Shown here in pieces: positions 1 to 9,123 of a stretch of DNA of 19,251 bases (its first letter is position 1; each line of letters opens with the position of its first letter). The notes under the pieces were generated by a model. That model was given only the letters and a program-made list of their open reading frames with translations, made no database searches and was not told where the DNA came from. The position numbers and the translations under genes are program-made. This DNA is from Gammaproteobacteria bacterium RIFCSPHIGHO2_12_FULL_45_12 (lineage in GTDB: Bacteria > Pseudomonadota > Gammaproteobacteria > DSM-16500). Where the stretch lies: contig MGYH01000040.1 of assembly GCA_001801665.1 (NCBI GenBank), forward strand, positions 439 to 19,689, in the 5' to 3' direction.

Positions 1-38
1 TTACGACACAAAGAGCGTGTCTAATCCACCCTACATTT
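1..38. repeat. Half of a GTAGGGTGGATTAG-type palindromic repeat
   Basis: These bases match, with a few substitutions, the right arm of the complete palindromic element at 13366-13446 (shared core tctaatccaccctacatt). The left arm would lie outside the window. Bases 39-128 hold no gene that I can support. Confidence 0.6.
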
Positions 39-128
39 GGTATGCCTCCGTACATGACAAAAACCGTTGTCATGCCCGCACAGGCGTAAGCATCCATCAA
101 CATAATCCGTACAGGATGAACAAATCAA

Positions 129-1166
129 CTAAAGAAACTCATTGAAATCAATGGTGGATTTAATTCCGACATCCTGGCAATTGCTTTCTAGCCAGTTTGT
201 TGCATTTTTTCTTCCAAGGTCGCGTAATTTTAGTAAAAATTCCAGATGCCATTTGTATTTATCAATCAGTGAAAATTGGTTCATGGCGGCATCTGAACGG
301 ATAATATGCACTAACTTCAAGCGTACATAATCCTTGAATTCACTTTTAATCATCCCATCCGTGATAAGGGTTGTGACGAAATGTATGGCACGTAACTCTC
401 TCATCAGAGATGAGTTAAAAGAAATTTCATTCATCCGGTTATCAATTTCATGAGAAGTCACGGGAACGGAATCCCGAACAATCGGATTGTTATGAATGAT
501 GAGAATATCATTAATTTTGGATTTGTAAATTAATGGGAATATGGGTGGGTTGCCAATATAGCCCCCGTCCCAATAATATTCATCGTCAATATTCACGGCG
601 TGGTTTAAATGGGGTAAGCAGGCTGATGCCAGAACGGCGTCTATCGATAGCTCAGCGTTTTCAAAAACCTTGAGCTTTCCTGTTTTAACATTGGTAGCGC
701 ATAGAAACAACTGGATTGACGTTTCTTTTTTTAACAATTCAAAATCTACTTTATTTTGTAAAATAATCTTTAAAATATTAAAATTAAACGGGTTAAAGAG
801 GTAGGGAGAAACAGCGTGACAAAAATTATCAAATGTCTCAAAAGTACTATAGGCAGTGACATCAAAAGAAGCTAAATTTTCAGGTAACATTTGGCGAATT
901 GGGCTAAGGTAGGACCCATATTCACTGATGGAGGTCCAAAAATCATTTAAAGCTTCGCGAGCACCTTCATTGCCGCCTTTGATCAGACCATGCGCAAGAA
1001 TAACAGCATTAACACTGCCCGCGCTGGTAGCAGAAATGGCTTCAATATCCAGTCGGTTGTCTTCCAGTAGTTTATCGAGAATTCCCCAGGAATAGGCGCC
1101 ATAGGCACCGCCACCTTGCAGGGCAAGACAGATAGGCTTTTTGATTAATTGATGATTTTTCTGCAT
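129..1166 (-). CDS. Patatin-like phospholipase
   Basis: Predicted serine acyl hydrolase of the patatin family (345 aa), which cleaves acyl groups from glycerolipids with a Ser-Asp dyad. The oxyanion-hole motif GGGAYG is at residues 18-23. The nucleophile elbow is ATSAG, with Ser48; the usual first Gly of GxSxG is Ala46. The catalytic Asp sits in DGG at 200-202. I see no signal peptide, so the product is probably cytosolic or exported by another route. I chose the ATG at 1166, which follows an AAGGA Shine-Dalgarno sequence at 5 nt, over an in-frame TTG at 1187. It lies 60 nt downstream of the CNB-fold gene on the same strand, so it is probably the last gene of a PKS-CNB-patatin unit. Bacterial patatins can be secreted effectors in Legionella-like species, but nothing here proves that. 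The family call is firm; the substrate is unknown. Confidence 0.9.
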   Translation of the reverse strand: MQKNHQLIKKPICLALQGGGAYGAYSWGILDKLLEDNRLDIEAISATSAGSVNAVILAHGLIKGGNEGAREALNDFWTSISEYGSYLSPIRQMLPENLASFDVTAYSTFETFDNFCHAVSPYLFNPFNFNILKIILQNKVDFELLKKETSIQLFLCATNVKTGKLKVFENAELSIDAVLASACLPHLNHAVNIDDEYYWDGGYIGNPPIFPLIYKSKINDILIIHNNPIVRDSVPVTSHEIDNRMNEISFNSSLMRELRAIHFVTTLITDGMIKSEFKDYVRLKLVHIIRSDAAMNQFSLIDKYKWHLEFLLKLRDLGRKNATNWLESNCQDVGIKSTIDFNEFL

Positions 1167-1226
1167 GTGGTTCCTTTCTTCGCTCAAAATGACAGCACAT
1201 CTTTTTTTTCAAGCCATCACGCAACA

Positions 1227-1727
1227 TTATTTCTCACTAAACAATTCATGCAATTGTTTCTGAAATTCAATGGCACTCGTCATTAAGGACATCACCGTAT
1301 CATTTGAACGATGAAGGCGAATCACTAACATATTTAACATTTCTCGAAATACTTTATAACCCATGTGATGATCAGTATCTAAAAATTTTCTGAAAGAATC
1401 GACGTCAATCATGACAATTTCAGATTCAACCGCCGTCACCACATCAGCACTCGCCGGGTAATCGTCAAATAATCGAAATTCTCCAAAAATATCATTTTCT
1501 GACAGAGTTGAAACAATGGTATGGATAGGGTGTCCACTGAGGAGGGATTCATTTAAGACAATTTTAACACTGCCGCGTTTGATGAAAAAAAAGTTGGAAT
1601 AGTGATCCCCCTGAGTCAATATCACTTCATTTTCAGGAAACGTTAGCGTCTCATGTTTTATATGAACCTTAACGACTTGTTCATATAGTAAAGGATCGTT
1701 AAAAAGAGAGGCTATAATACTTGGCAT
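1227..1727 (-). CDS. Cyclic-nucleotide-binding-fold protein (CNB 1), no DNA-binding domain
   Basis: A 166-aa protein made of one CRP-like cyclic-nucleotide-binding beta-roll plus C-terminal helices. The phosphate-binding cassette starts at FGE (81-83). Where CRP has Arg-Ser-Ala, with the Arg contacting the cyclic phosphate, this protein has Pro-Ala-Ser-Ala (91-94), so canonical cAMP or cGMP binding is doubtful. At 166 aa it is too short for the helix-turn-helix of CRP/FNR regulators (about 210-230 aa), and none is visible. The ATG at 1727 follows AGGGG at 7 nt. It lies 118 nt downstream of the PKS and 60 nt upstream of the patatin gene, all on one strand. Its closest relative in the window is the protein at 12801-13277; both carry the motif PASADV. 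The role is inferred to be allosteric or protein-protein regulation, not transcription. Confidence 0.85.
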   Translation of the reverse strand: MPSIIASLFNDPLLYEQVVKVHIKHETLTFPENEVILTQGDHYSNFFFIKRGSVKIVLNESLLSGHPIHTIVSTLSENDIFGEFRLFDDYPASADVVTAVESEIVMIDVDSFRKFLDTDHHMGYKVFREMLNMLVIRLHRSNDTVMSLMTSAIEFQKQLHELFSEK

Positions 1728-1768
1728 GATCTATCCCCTATGAAAAAAACATTAAATGTTGCAATCGG

Positions 1769-1806
1769 CGTCATTGCGAGAAGCGCTTCTTGCGACGAAG
1801 CAATCT
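1769..1806. repeat. Short palindromic repeat between PKS and CNB 1
   Basis: A palindromic stretch centred on gaagcgcttc. Its end, tgcgacgaagcaatc, is shared with the hairpin MITEs at 9472-9720, 13677-13838 and 14760-14901. It may be a degenerate relative or an internal fragment of that family. It lies in the 118-nt gap after the PKS gene. Confidence 0.5.
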
Positions 1807-1808
1807 AT

Positions 1809-1838
1809 AAAAACTATCGCGCGACAAAAAAAGCGCGC
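1809..1838 (-). terminator. Weak intrinsic terminator candidate after the PKS gene
   Basis: Read on the minus strand, a GCGCG/CGCGC stem with a 10-nt U-rich loop follows the PKS stop by a few bases, and a five-U run follows 5 nt later. The stem is short and the U-run is not adjacent, so read-through into CNB 1 and the patatin gene is likely. Confidence 0.3.
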
Positions 1839-1845
1839 TTAATCA

Positions 1846-4800
1846 TTATCCTTTTTTACTTATTTCCCGAATCATCCCGCTGACATAGGCATCAATGATG
1901 GCCTGGGATGGCACTGGAAAGTGAATAGAAGAGCCAGAAATGCCTTGTATCGTGTTGGTGCATAATTTTCTGGTTTCATCGTGCTTCAAAAATAAATTAA
2001 GAGCCGTATCGAGAACGGGTAAAATTGGGTTTTTATCATGTTTAACATCGAGGGCGCGTAATTTTTGAAGCCATGTTTCAACCGATACAAACTGAATAGG
2101 GTAACCTTTTTCAGTTAATCCCGTTAAAATATCTTTAATCACAATTTTATGATCATTCACAATATTATAATTTTGATCAAATTTTTCGTTATGTTGGGCA
2201 ATATAGGCAATGATTTCAGCAGCAACATCTAATGGTGTTAACGATATTTCTGCTTTTATGTCTGGCGCATAGCCTAATTGACGGCAGCCTTCAACAATGC
2301 GGTATGAAAGTTCGTCAGGCACGGGTATCCCGTGCCTCAAATCACAGACTAAAGAGCCTGGACGATAGATATTAACTTTTAGACCCCATTCTCGAGCATG
2401 ATGCATCTGCATCTCAGATACCCATTTTGACTGGAAATAAGGAAGATATAAGGGATCCTTATGAAGGATATCAAAATCATCATCGATCTGGTGGTAAAGA
2501 TTATTTTTGAAAAAAGGTAAAACAGCCATCGTAGAAATATGATGAATAATCTTTTGCCTTTCTGTTAGCGAAAATTTAATAATTTCCAGCGTGCCGTCCA
2601 CATTGGCGGGCTTTAAACGCTTGTAATGATAACTCCAGTTTGTTTCTGCGCCGCAATGAAAAATGGAATCAATTTTTTCAGCCAGCGTTTTATATTCAGA
2701 GCCATTCATGCCCAATAATGGCAAGGCAAGATCGCCTAAAACAGGTATCACACGATCTTTAACAAAGTCATCAGAAATGCCGCGTTTCTTAAGTGTCGCA
2801 TAAATTCGCTGGTAACCCTGTTCGATAGAGGATGCCCGAACTAAACAATAAAAGGTGGCCTCCTTAAAATGCATTGCGCATTGATATAAAAGATGACTTC
2901 CCAATCCACCCGTTGCGCCAGTCAAGAAAAGGTTTTGAGGAGGTTGTTGTGGCTTCAAATCAGGCAGTGCGATATGTCTCCCAAGGGATGCTTCTGGATA
3001 TAAATCAAACGGTGTCGTGCCTTTGCTTCCATCCATTTTGAGCGGCGCAGGCTGTGTTTTTTTGATACTCTTTTCTTCAATCGGTGAAAATTGATCGGGA
3101 AATATTTTTACCAAATAATCACCTAATTCATTTAAGTTTTGATATTCAAAAAAAAGTGTTTTAGACACGGGGCCATATTTTTTCTCTAATGCGGCGTTCA
3201 ACTGCATGATCATGACTGAATTAATGCCATAACTTTCAAACGAAACCTCTGGATCAAATTGATCAAGAGATAATCCTAGTAGCGGGGAAAATATTTCCTG
3301 CAATGCTTTAATAGCTGATTTATTGCTTAAAACAATCGCTTTTTTCGGGGGTTCTGCAACGGGTTTAACAGGCTCCTGACTATTCTCCTGAATGCTAGCG
3401 TTATCAGGAGATGAGTAGTTTTCAGGAAACATTTTCAAAAAATACTGTGAAAGTTCATTTAAATTTTGATATTCAAAAAAAAGTGTTTTTGATACGGGGC
3501 CATATTTTTTTTCTAATTCAGCATTTAACTGCATAATCATAACAGAGTCTGTACCACATTCATCAAAACTGGTATTGGGGTCAAACGCTTCAGGCGCAAT
3601 CCCTAATACCGGCCCCAGTAGATTCTGTAATTCTTTGATGACATCAGTCGAAGAATTGTTTATCGGGGTGGATGGAAGAGCAGGGTTCACTGCATGAATC
3701 TGCCCGATAGTCTGAATTCGCATCGTATTGCCAGTGACTTTTGCTATTAGCCGCTTATTTTTGTCAACCACAATCACGTCAAACTTTTGAATTTTATTTT
3801 TTTTATTGACCGCTAACAAGGGCATAATATAAAAAAGGCATTCGTTTGGAAAAGGTTGATAGATATCTACCGCCTCAATATAAACAGGCATGCATCGAAT
3901 TTCCTGCTTCATTAACGGTCGGTGACTGGATGCGGTTTGCACTAAAATGGATTGCTCTATGGCAGTGAAAATGACGGGATTGATGACATAATCTTTCATC
4001 GTCTCGTCAAATATTTTATCCAGTTTCACCACAGCGATCGCATAATCTTGTGATAAATATAATTTATCGACAGGCCTAAATTGATCGTTCAGACGTAAGT
4101 CTGCATTATCATGAATCAGTTTATAAAAATCTTCTTTTACCAGATAAGAATCAGCCCGTTTGATTAGCGCATCCATGTCAGGCACAGGTGGCTTGTCAGT
4201 GAAATAATGACAGCTTAACGCCCCCGTACCATGAATCACCTTTTCCCCGTTAGCCGTGCTGGTGTATAGCTCATAATTACAATGTTGATCTGCTTGTTTA
4301 TGTAAGGTGAGTTCTGCTTTAACGCTGTCACCATCAATAAACAACGGCACAGGCCAATAGTTATTAAACACCGAAATAATGGATTTATTGGAATAAACCA
4401 TTTGACCTGCTTGACGCGCCATTTCAATAAAACAGGCGCCCGGAACGGCATGTCTTCCTTTATATGAAAAATCACGGATATAGGGGTTGTCGACATGAAA
4501 GGTATAGGTAAAATATTGCCGCTTAATATCTGATTCGGCTACATTAACCAGTGCGGGTGAGAATCTCGTGTTAGCATTGGAAGCGGGCTCTTTTCCGCCG
4601 TCAAACGCCTTCTGTATTTTATTTTTATCACCTGATATAACCACCATTTGATCGATAGACACGGGTGATTTATGTGCATAATTCAGTAACTGTTCAAAAA
4701 CATTGATGCCTTGTTCGGTTGGTAATGGGTCCATGCCAAATACCGTTTTTAAATGCGTTTCCTGTTCCTCTGTCACGCGCATGCCGCCTGATGCAAAGAG

Positions 4801-7800
4801 CGGCCAATTGATGGCAAGTGTCAATCCATGCCTGTTTTTTAAGGCAACGAGTGTATTTCTAATTTGCGCAAATCGATCAAGGAAACTATTGGCTGCCGCA
4901 TAATCGGATTGTCCCTGATTTGGAATGAGGCTGGCAATGGAAGAAAATAACAACATAAAATCCAGATTCATGGTTTGCGTCAGCGCATCCAGATTCAGCG
5001 CACCTTTTACCTTGACTGATATGACCTCTCTAAAGGATTGATTTTCCTTTTTCAGGATAAAGCTATCTCGTTTCAACCCCGCCGCATGAATCACGCCATT
5101 TAAATGTTGCATGGCAGGAGGCAGTTTTTTAAAGGCAGCCTCCAAATCTTGAAGATTTGTGATGTCAGCTGAAAGATAATGAACAGAAGATGCTTTTTTC
5201 TTCAAAGAATCTAGTGTCTTTTGAATGGTCTCATTTAAAGGGGTTCTCCCAATCAAAATTAGATTTGCCTGATACTGTTCAGCCAGGTACAGGGAGAAAA
5301 TCTTGCCAAGCCCGCCCGCACCCCCTGACATTAAATAAGTCCCACCTTTTTTGATGATCATATCAACGGGTTTGAAATTCTCAATTTCCTCTGCAGGCAC
5401 CACTTTGCGAATCTTTCGGACATCTTGTTGATAGGATACTTCCAGAAGTGGGCCTCCATTTTCTGACAATAACTCTGAAACAGCCAGTTTTGCTTTCTCT
5501 TCAACGGAATGTTGAGGCGTCTCTACGCTCCGAATTTCAATTTGTGGATTCTCAAATAGTAAGGTACGTGCAAACCCGCCGACCATGGCTTGTTTTGCAT
5601 CCTGTAATGTTTCAGTGACTGAATATAAATAGACTATTAACAACTTATGATAAACATGATGCCGGATTAATGACTGTACCAAAAATAAAATGGGTGACAA
5701 GTCGAGCACATGCCAGTCATAAATGATCTCACTAAAAATAATATGTTCATTTTTAAATTGCTGCATCAAAGCATCAAAATCATCAGGATTATTCTGGTTG
5801 ATGGCATATTGATTATCTGACAATCGCTCATATTCAACGCCTAAGCCAACCGTTATAATTTTCATCGACGGTAGCAGTGAGGAGATTTTGTTAGAAAAAT
5901 CCACATCCGATGTTAATAACAATAGATAGTTTGATAATGTACGATTTTTGTCTGACGACTGTTCCTGCCAGCTATCTTTGTAAAAAAGATCTTTCATGAC
6001 TGGGGATGATACATGCCCAGTCTTTTGCAAAGCAGGCGCATTTTCATCGGCGGGCCGCCTGATGAAACCCTCAAATTGAACAATCACGTCACCTTTTAGG
6101 GTTAACATTTTCATGCGGTATTTCAAAAATTTCTCTGATTCACTGTCAGGCAGCTCTTCGACATAGGCGTACACTTCATTATCCATTGGTCTGAACCACT
6201 CGACACTTTCAAGCGCATAAGGTAAATATCGCTGCGTTTTATTGCGATGCTCGCTAAAATGATGCGCAACTGTCGTTTGGTAAACGCCGTCCATTAATGC
6301 GGGATGAAGGGTGAATTTTTTCATATTTTCAAGGGAAGTGAGCTTTAATTTGGCAAGCGAGACACGAGCCCCTGAATAAAATTCAGTCATGACTTTTAAG
6401 CTGGGTCCTTGATTCAGCCCAACCGACTTCATGGTTTCATAAATCTCAGCAGCGGATTTTTCATGAGGGCATTCAGCGCGTATTTGATCAATATTAACCG
6501 GATCATGATTTGAATTAAAATCATCATAAACGACATCACCCGAACATTTCAATTTTCCGCCTTCAGATATTTTGAAATGTGTCAATCCATCTACCGCAAG
6601 GCCGATGGCCAAATGAATTAACTCGTCTTTGACTTCAATGCGAGATAACCACATAATATTTTTAATTTTGCATAATTTCTTTCCGGGTTGCATTTTTTCT
6701 GCAAAATTTCGAATAATTTCAAGATACATTACGCCCGGAAGAATGGATTTACCACCAACAATATGATCTTTTAGAAAAAATTGTGATGCACGGATACCAA
6801 TTTCAATTTGAACTCCCTCTAATTCGCCTGAAAGATTTGATTCGCTGATGATATGTATTAGCTCATTCTTTTTTTCATCAAACCAGCACCGAGTCGGCAG
6901 AAATGGATAGCAAGGGATGCCTCCCAGTCTTCGAGGCTTGATATCCCATTGCGCGTTCCAATCTATCGTTTCGCCTTTCATCCAGCGCTTTTCAATATCA
7001 TCACGTGCTTCATTATCGGCATTACCTGACAGATAATCTTTTATTTTTTGTTGCAGTGCTTTGGGCGAATCCACTGAAAAAATGATACGTTCATCAAATG
7101 CATCGCGGCCGGTTTGCAAGGTGTAAGCTAATTCATCCATGGCAATGGATTCGTGTTGACTGATGGCCTCGCTTAAAAATTTATCCAGTTCGACAAGATA
7201 TGCCTGCAAAGACCCTTTTTTGGCCGATACCGGAATATATTGTTTTGTGGATAACGCTTTCGTCTCTTTTAAAACGGTCGGCGCTTCTTCTAAAATAACG
7301 TGTGCATTCGTCCCGCCCATGCCAAAACTACTGACTCCGCCGCGTCGCAATATCGGCTTGTTTTCACTGTCAACCGGATCCCATTCATAAAACGCATTGG
7401 CCAATCCAAACGGGGAATCGTCCAAATGTATTTTAGGATTGAGAGTATGAAAGTTCAGGTTAGCTGGAATGGCGTGATGCTTCAAGGCCATAATAGTTTT
7501 AATGACACCCACCATGCCAGACGCGCTTTCACAATGCCCAACATTGGTTTTGGCCGCGCCTAATAGGCATGACTTTTTATGGGAAATATGGCCATCCTGA
7601 TTTGAAAAAGCCTTTTTCAAACCTTCTATTTCAACCGGATCACCCAACGGTGTGCCTGTTCCATGTACTTCGATATAACTAATTGCCTCAGGCGAAAGTT
7701 TAGCGTCTTTCAACGCACTTTGAATCACTTCTGCCTGAGCGGTTATATTGGGGGCGGTTAATCCGGTACTTTTCCCCCCATGGTTGATCGCCGAACCACG

Positions 7801-8931
7801 TATGATGGCGTGAATAGAATCGCCGTCTTTTAATGCTTCGCGCAGTGGTTTTAGCAGTAAGACGCCAACCCCTTCGCTGCGCACATAGCCATTGGCATTT
7901 TCATCAAAGGTTTTACACTGTCCATCCCCGGACAGCATTCCTGAACGCGAATGTGAAATAAACATGGTCGGGCATATGATGATGTTAACCCCGCCCGCAA
8001 AGGCAAGCTGACAGACACCGCTTCTAATGTCCCTGACGGCCGAATATAATGCTACTAACGCGCTTGAGCAGGCAGTGTCAATGCTTTCACTTGGACCATG
8101 AATATCTAATATGTAGGATAATCTGTTTGTTAAAATGGAATGGACGGTACCCGTTGAGACATAGGGTAAAATTTCAGCGTGGCGTTCTCTCATTAATTCA
8201 CCGTAATCATTTTTGGAAACACCCCCGTAAACACCGACGTTTTTACCAGCAATCATTTGACTGCTATAACCCGCATCTTCCATCGCATGCCAGGCGGTTT
8301 GTAAAAACAGGCGGTGTTGGGGATCGATGTAAGATGCTTCCTTGGGTGAAATATTAAAAAATAGGGAATCAAATTTATCGATGTCATCAATAAATCCGCC
8401 CCATTTCACATTGGTCTTGTCTGGTTCAGTTTTAGGATCCCCATAAAATTCTTTCCAGTCCCAGCGGTCAATTGGAATTTCTTTCACTGAATTCACTTGA
8501 TTGACCAAATTATTCCAAAAGGCATGGTAATCATTTGCTCCTGGAAAACGACACGCCATGCCAATCACCGCAATCGCGTCTTTTGATTCATCGCCTTGTT
8601 CTGACTTTGACTTTTTTTCTTCAGTATCATCCATCATCTGTGCCAGTTTCTTTTTGGGAAGATGGGTGTTGAAATAATCCGTAATAGCTTTAGGCGTGCC
8701 ATATTGAAAAAAGAACATGGGATCCAGATGTTCCTGAAAAGCGTCACTCAACCGGACGCTGAGTGCCACGAGATTAATGGACGTTAATCCCAGTTCCATC
8801 AGCGGCGTTGTCACGTTGAAAGACGTTAGGTGAGTTTCAGGAATGAAGGCGCAAATTTCTTTATTAATGAAGTCAGCCAGTTCCTTCCCTGATAAATTTG
8901 CGGGCTGCGAATTGTCACTAAAATGCGGCAT
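1846..8931 (-). CDS. Single-module AT-less polyketide synthase with reductive release domain
   Basis: A 2361-aa multidomain PKS. Domains in order: ACP1 (about 14-90; Ser51 in ELGLTS). Ketosynthase (118-549; Cys288 in DTACSS, His423 in HGTGTPLGDP, His466 in NVGH). Post-KS linker (550-690). Dehydratase (698-960; His723 in the HxxxGxxxxP motif, Asp881 in HPALMDGVYQ). Ketoreductase (985-1440; SGGAGGLG at 1202-1209, Ser1330/1331, Tyr1344, Asn1348; no LDD motif). A second, degenerate dehydratase fold (1458-1740). Tandem ACP2 and ACP3 (Ser1796, Ser1905). A Lys2/carboxylate-reductase-type thioester reductase (1975-2361; TGATGGLG at 2004-2011, Thr2134, YFQSK at 2165-2169). There is no AT, ER, methyltransferase or thioesterase. 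The 150-residue KS-DH gap is too short for an AT and has no GHSxG. It therefore depends on a trans-acting AT, probably the product of 13895-14743, and should release an aldehyde or alcohol. No phosphopantetheinyl transferase gene is in the window. I chose the ATG at 8931 because AAGGAG lies 8 nt upstream and a strong promoter lies at 9001-9028. An upstream in-frame TTG at 8988 would fall almost on the predicted transcription start. The product is unknown. Confidence 0.95.
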   Translation of the reverse strand: MPHFSDNSQPANLSGKELADFINKEICAFIPETHLTSFNVTTPLMELGLTSINLVALSVRLSDAFQEHLDPMFFFQYGTPKAITDYFNTHLPKKKLAQMMDDTEEKKSKSEQGDESKDAIAVIGMACRFPGANDYHAFWNNLVNQVNSVKEIPIDRWDWKEFYGDPKTEPDKTNVKWGGFIDDIDKFDSLFFNISPKEASYIDPQHRLFLQTAWHAMEDAGYSSQMIAGKNVGVYGGVSKNDYGELMRERHAEILPYVSTGTVHSILTNRLSYILDIHGPSESIDTACSSALVALYSAVRDIRSGVCQLAFAGGVNIIICPTMFISHSRSGMLSGDGQCKTFDENANGYVRSEGVGVLLLKPLREALKDGDSIHAIIRGSAINHGGKSTGLTAPNITAQAEVIQSALKDAKLSPEAISYIEVHGTGTPLGDPVEIEGLKKAFSNQDGHISHKKSCLLGAAKTNVGHCESASGMVGVIKTIMALKHHAIPANLNFHTLNPKIHLDDSPFGLANAFYEWDPVDSENKPILRRGGVSSFGMGGTNAHVILEEAPTVLKETKALSTKQYIPVSAKKGSLQAYLVELDKFLSEAISQHESIAMDELAYTLQTGRDAFDERIIFSVDSPKALQQKIKDYLSGNADNEARDDIEKRWMKGETIDWNAQWDIKPRRLGGIPCYPFLPTRCWFDEKKNELIHIISESNLSGELEGVQIEIGIRASQFFLKDHIVGGKSILPGVMYLEIIRNFAEKMQPGKKLCKIKNIMWLSRIEVKDELIHLAIGLAVDGLTHFKISEGGKLKCSGDVVYDDFNSNHDPVNIDQIRAECPHEKSAAEIYETMKSVGLNQGPSLKVMTEFYSGARVSLAKLKLTSLENMKKFTLHPALMDGVYQTTVAHHFSEHRNKTQRYLPYALESVEWFRPMDNEVYAYVEELPDSESEKFLKYRMKMLTLKGDVIVQFEGFIRRPADENAPALQKTGHVSSPVMKDLFYKDSWQEQSSDKNRTLSNYLLLLTSDVDFSNKISSLLPSMKIITVGLGVEYERLSDNQYAINQNNPDDFDALMQQFKNEHIIFSEIIYDWHVLDLSPILFLVQSLIRHHVYHKLLIVYLYSVTETLQDAKQAMVGGFARTLLFENPQIEIRSVETPQHSVEEKAKLAVSELLSENGGPLLEVSYQQDVRKIRKVVPAEEIENFKPVDMIIKKGGTYLMSGGAGGLGKIFSLYLAEQYQANLILIGRTPLNETIQKTLDSLKKKASSVHYLSADITNLQDLEAAFKKLPPAMQHLNGVIHAAGLKRDSFILKKENQSFREVISVKVKGALNLDALTQTMNLDFMLLFSSIASLIPNQGQSDYAAANSFLDRFAQIRNTLVALKNRHGLTLAINWPLFASGGMRVTEEQETHLKTVFGMDPLPTEQGINVFEQLLNYAHKSPVSIDQMVVISGDKNKIQKAFDGGKEPASNANTRFSPALVNVAESDIKRQYFTYTFHVDNPYIRDFSYKGRHAVPGACFIEMARQAGQMVYSNKSIISVFNNYWPVPLFIDGDSVKAELTLHKQADQHCNYELYTSTANGEKVIHGTGALSCHYFTDKPPVPDMDALIKRADSYLVKEDFYKLIHDNADLRLNDQFRPVDKLYLSQDYAIAVVKLDKIFDETMKDYVINPVIFTAIEQSILVQTASSHRPLMKQEIRCMPVYIEAVDIYQPFPNECLFYIMPLLAVNKKNKIQKFDVIVVDKNKRLIAKVTGNTMRIQTIGQIHAVNPALPSTPINNSSTDVIKELQNLLGPVLGIAPEAFDPNTSFDECGTDSVMIMQLNAELEKKYGPVSKTLFFEYQNLNELSQYFLKMFPENYSSPDNASIQENSQEPVKPVAEPPKKAIVLSNKSAIKALQEIFSPLLGLSLDQFDPEVSFESYGINSVMIMQLNAALEKKYGPVSKTLFFEYQNLNELGDYLVKIFPDQFSPIEEKSIKKTQPAPLKMDGSKGTTPFDLYPEASLGRHIALPDLKPQQPPQNLFLTGATGGLGSHLLYQCAMHFKEATFYCLVRASSIEQGYQRIYATLKKRGISDDFVKDRVIPVLGDLALPLLGMNGSEYKTLAEKIDSIFHCGAETNWSYHYKRLKPANVDGTLEIIKFSLTERQKIIHHISTMAVLPFFKNNLYHQIDDDFDILHKDPLYLPYFQSKWVSEMQMHHAREWGLKVNIYRPGSLVCDLRHGIPVPDELSYRIVEGCRQLGYAPDIKAEISLTPLDVAAEIIAYIAQHNEKFDQNYNIVNDHKIVIKDILTGLTEKGYPIQFVSVETWLQKLRALDVKHDKNPILPVLDTALNLFLKHDETRKLCTNTIQGISGSSIHFPVPSQAIIDAYVSGMIREISKKG
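3100..3645 (-). repeat. Duplicated ACP-coding segment inside the PKS gene
   Basis: ACP2 (3427-3645) and ACP3 (3100-3318) are tandem copies. The stretch after the attachment serine is almost identical in protein (SVMIMQLNA, LEKKYGPVSKTLFFEYQNLN) and very close in DNA. This indicates a fairly recent internal duplication or ongoing gene conversion. The linker between them is rich in Pro, Glu and Gln. Confidence 0.85.
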
Positions 8932-8939
8932 TCTGCTTT

Positions 8940-8945
8940 CTCCTT
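8940..8945 (-). promoter_or_regulatory. Ribosome binding site that sets the PKS start
   Basis: AAGGAG on the minus strand lies 8 nt before the ATG at 8931. It decides the start against the longer TTG reading frame beginning at 8988, which has no comparable site. Confidence 0.75.
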
Positions 8946-9000
8946 CTGCACCGAAAATAACGCCAACCCTTAACGTTATGAATGACAACTTTATGTGTTT

Positions 9001-9028
9001 ATTATAGCAGTTATGTGGCGTCTGTGCA
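9001..9028 (-). promoter_or_regulatory. Extended -10 sigma70-type promoter for the PKS gene
   Basis: On the minus strand, TGCACA (9023-9028) and a perfect TATAAT (9001-9006) are separated by 16 nt. The -10 is preceded by TGC, giving an extended -10 element. Transcription would start near 8994, leaving a leader of about 60 nt before the ATG at 8931. Confidence 0.6.
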
Positions 9029-9123
9029 GTTCAGGGGATATCATTAAATAATCATACATTTACTTAATGCCTATTATTTCATCTTGTTAAGCGTTTTTTA
9101 GTTCAGGACAAAAATTATGTATT

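Noticed and set aside
6840..7290. An AT domain hidden between KS and the first DH
   Set aside because: Only about 150 residues are available, against about 300 for an AT. No GHSxG is present, and the stretch reads as a normal post-KS linker ending in a CYPFLPTRCWF-like segment.
8932..8988. TTG start giving a PKS 19 residues longer
   Set aside because: The ATG at 8931 has AAGGAG at 8 nt and lies well behind the promoter at 9001-9028. The TTG would be only about 6 nt from the predicted transcript start.
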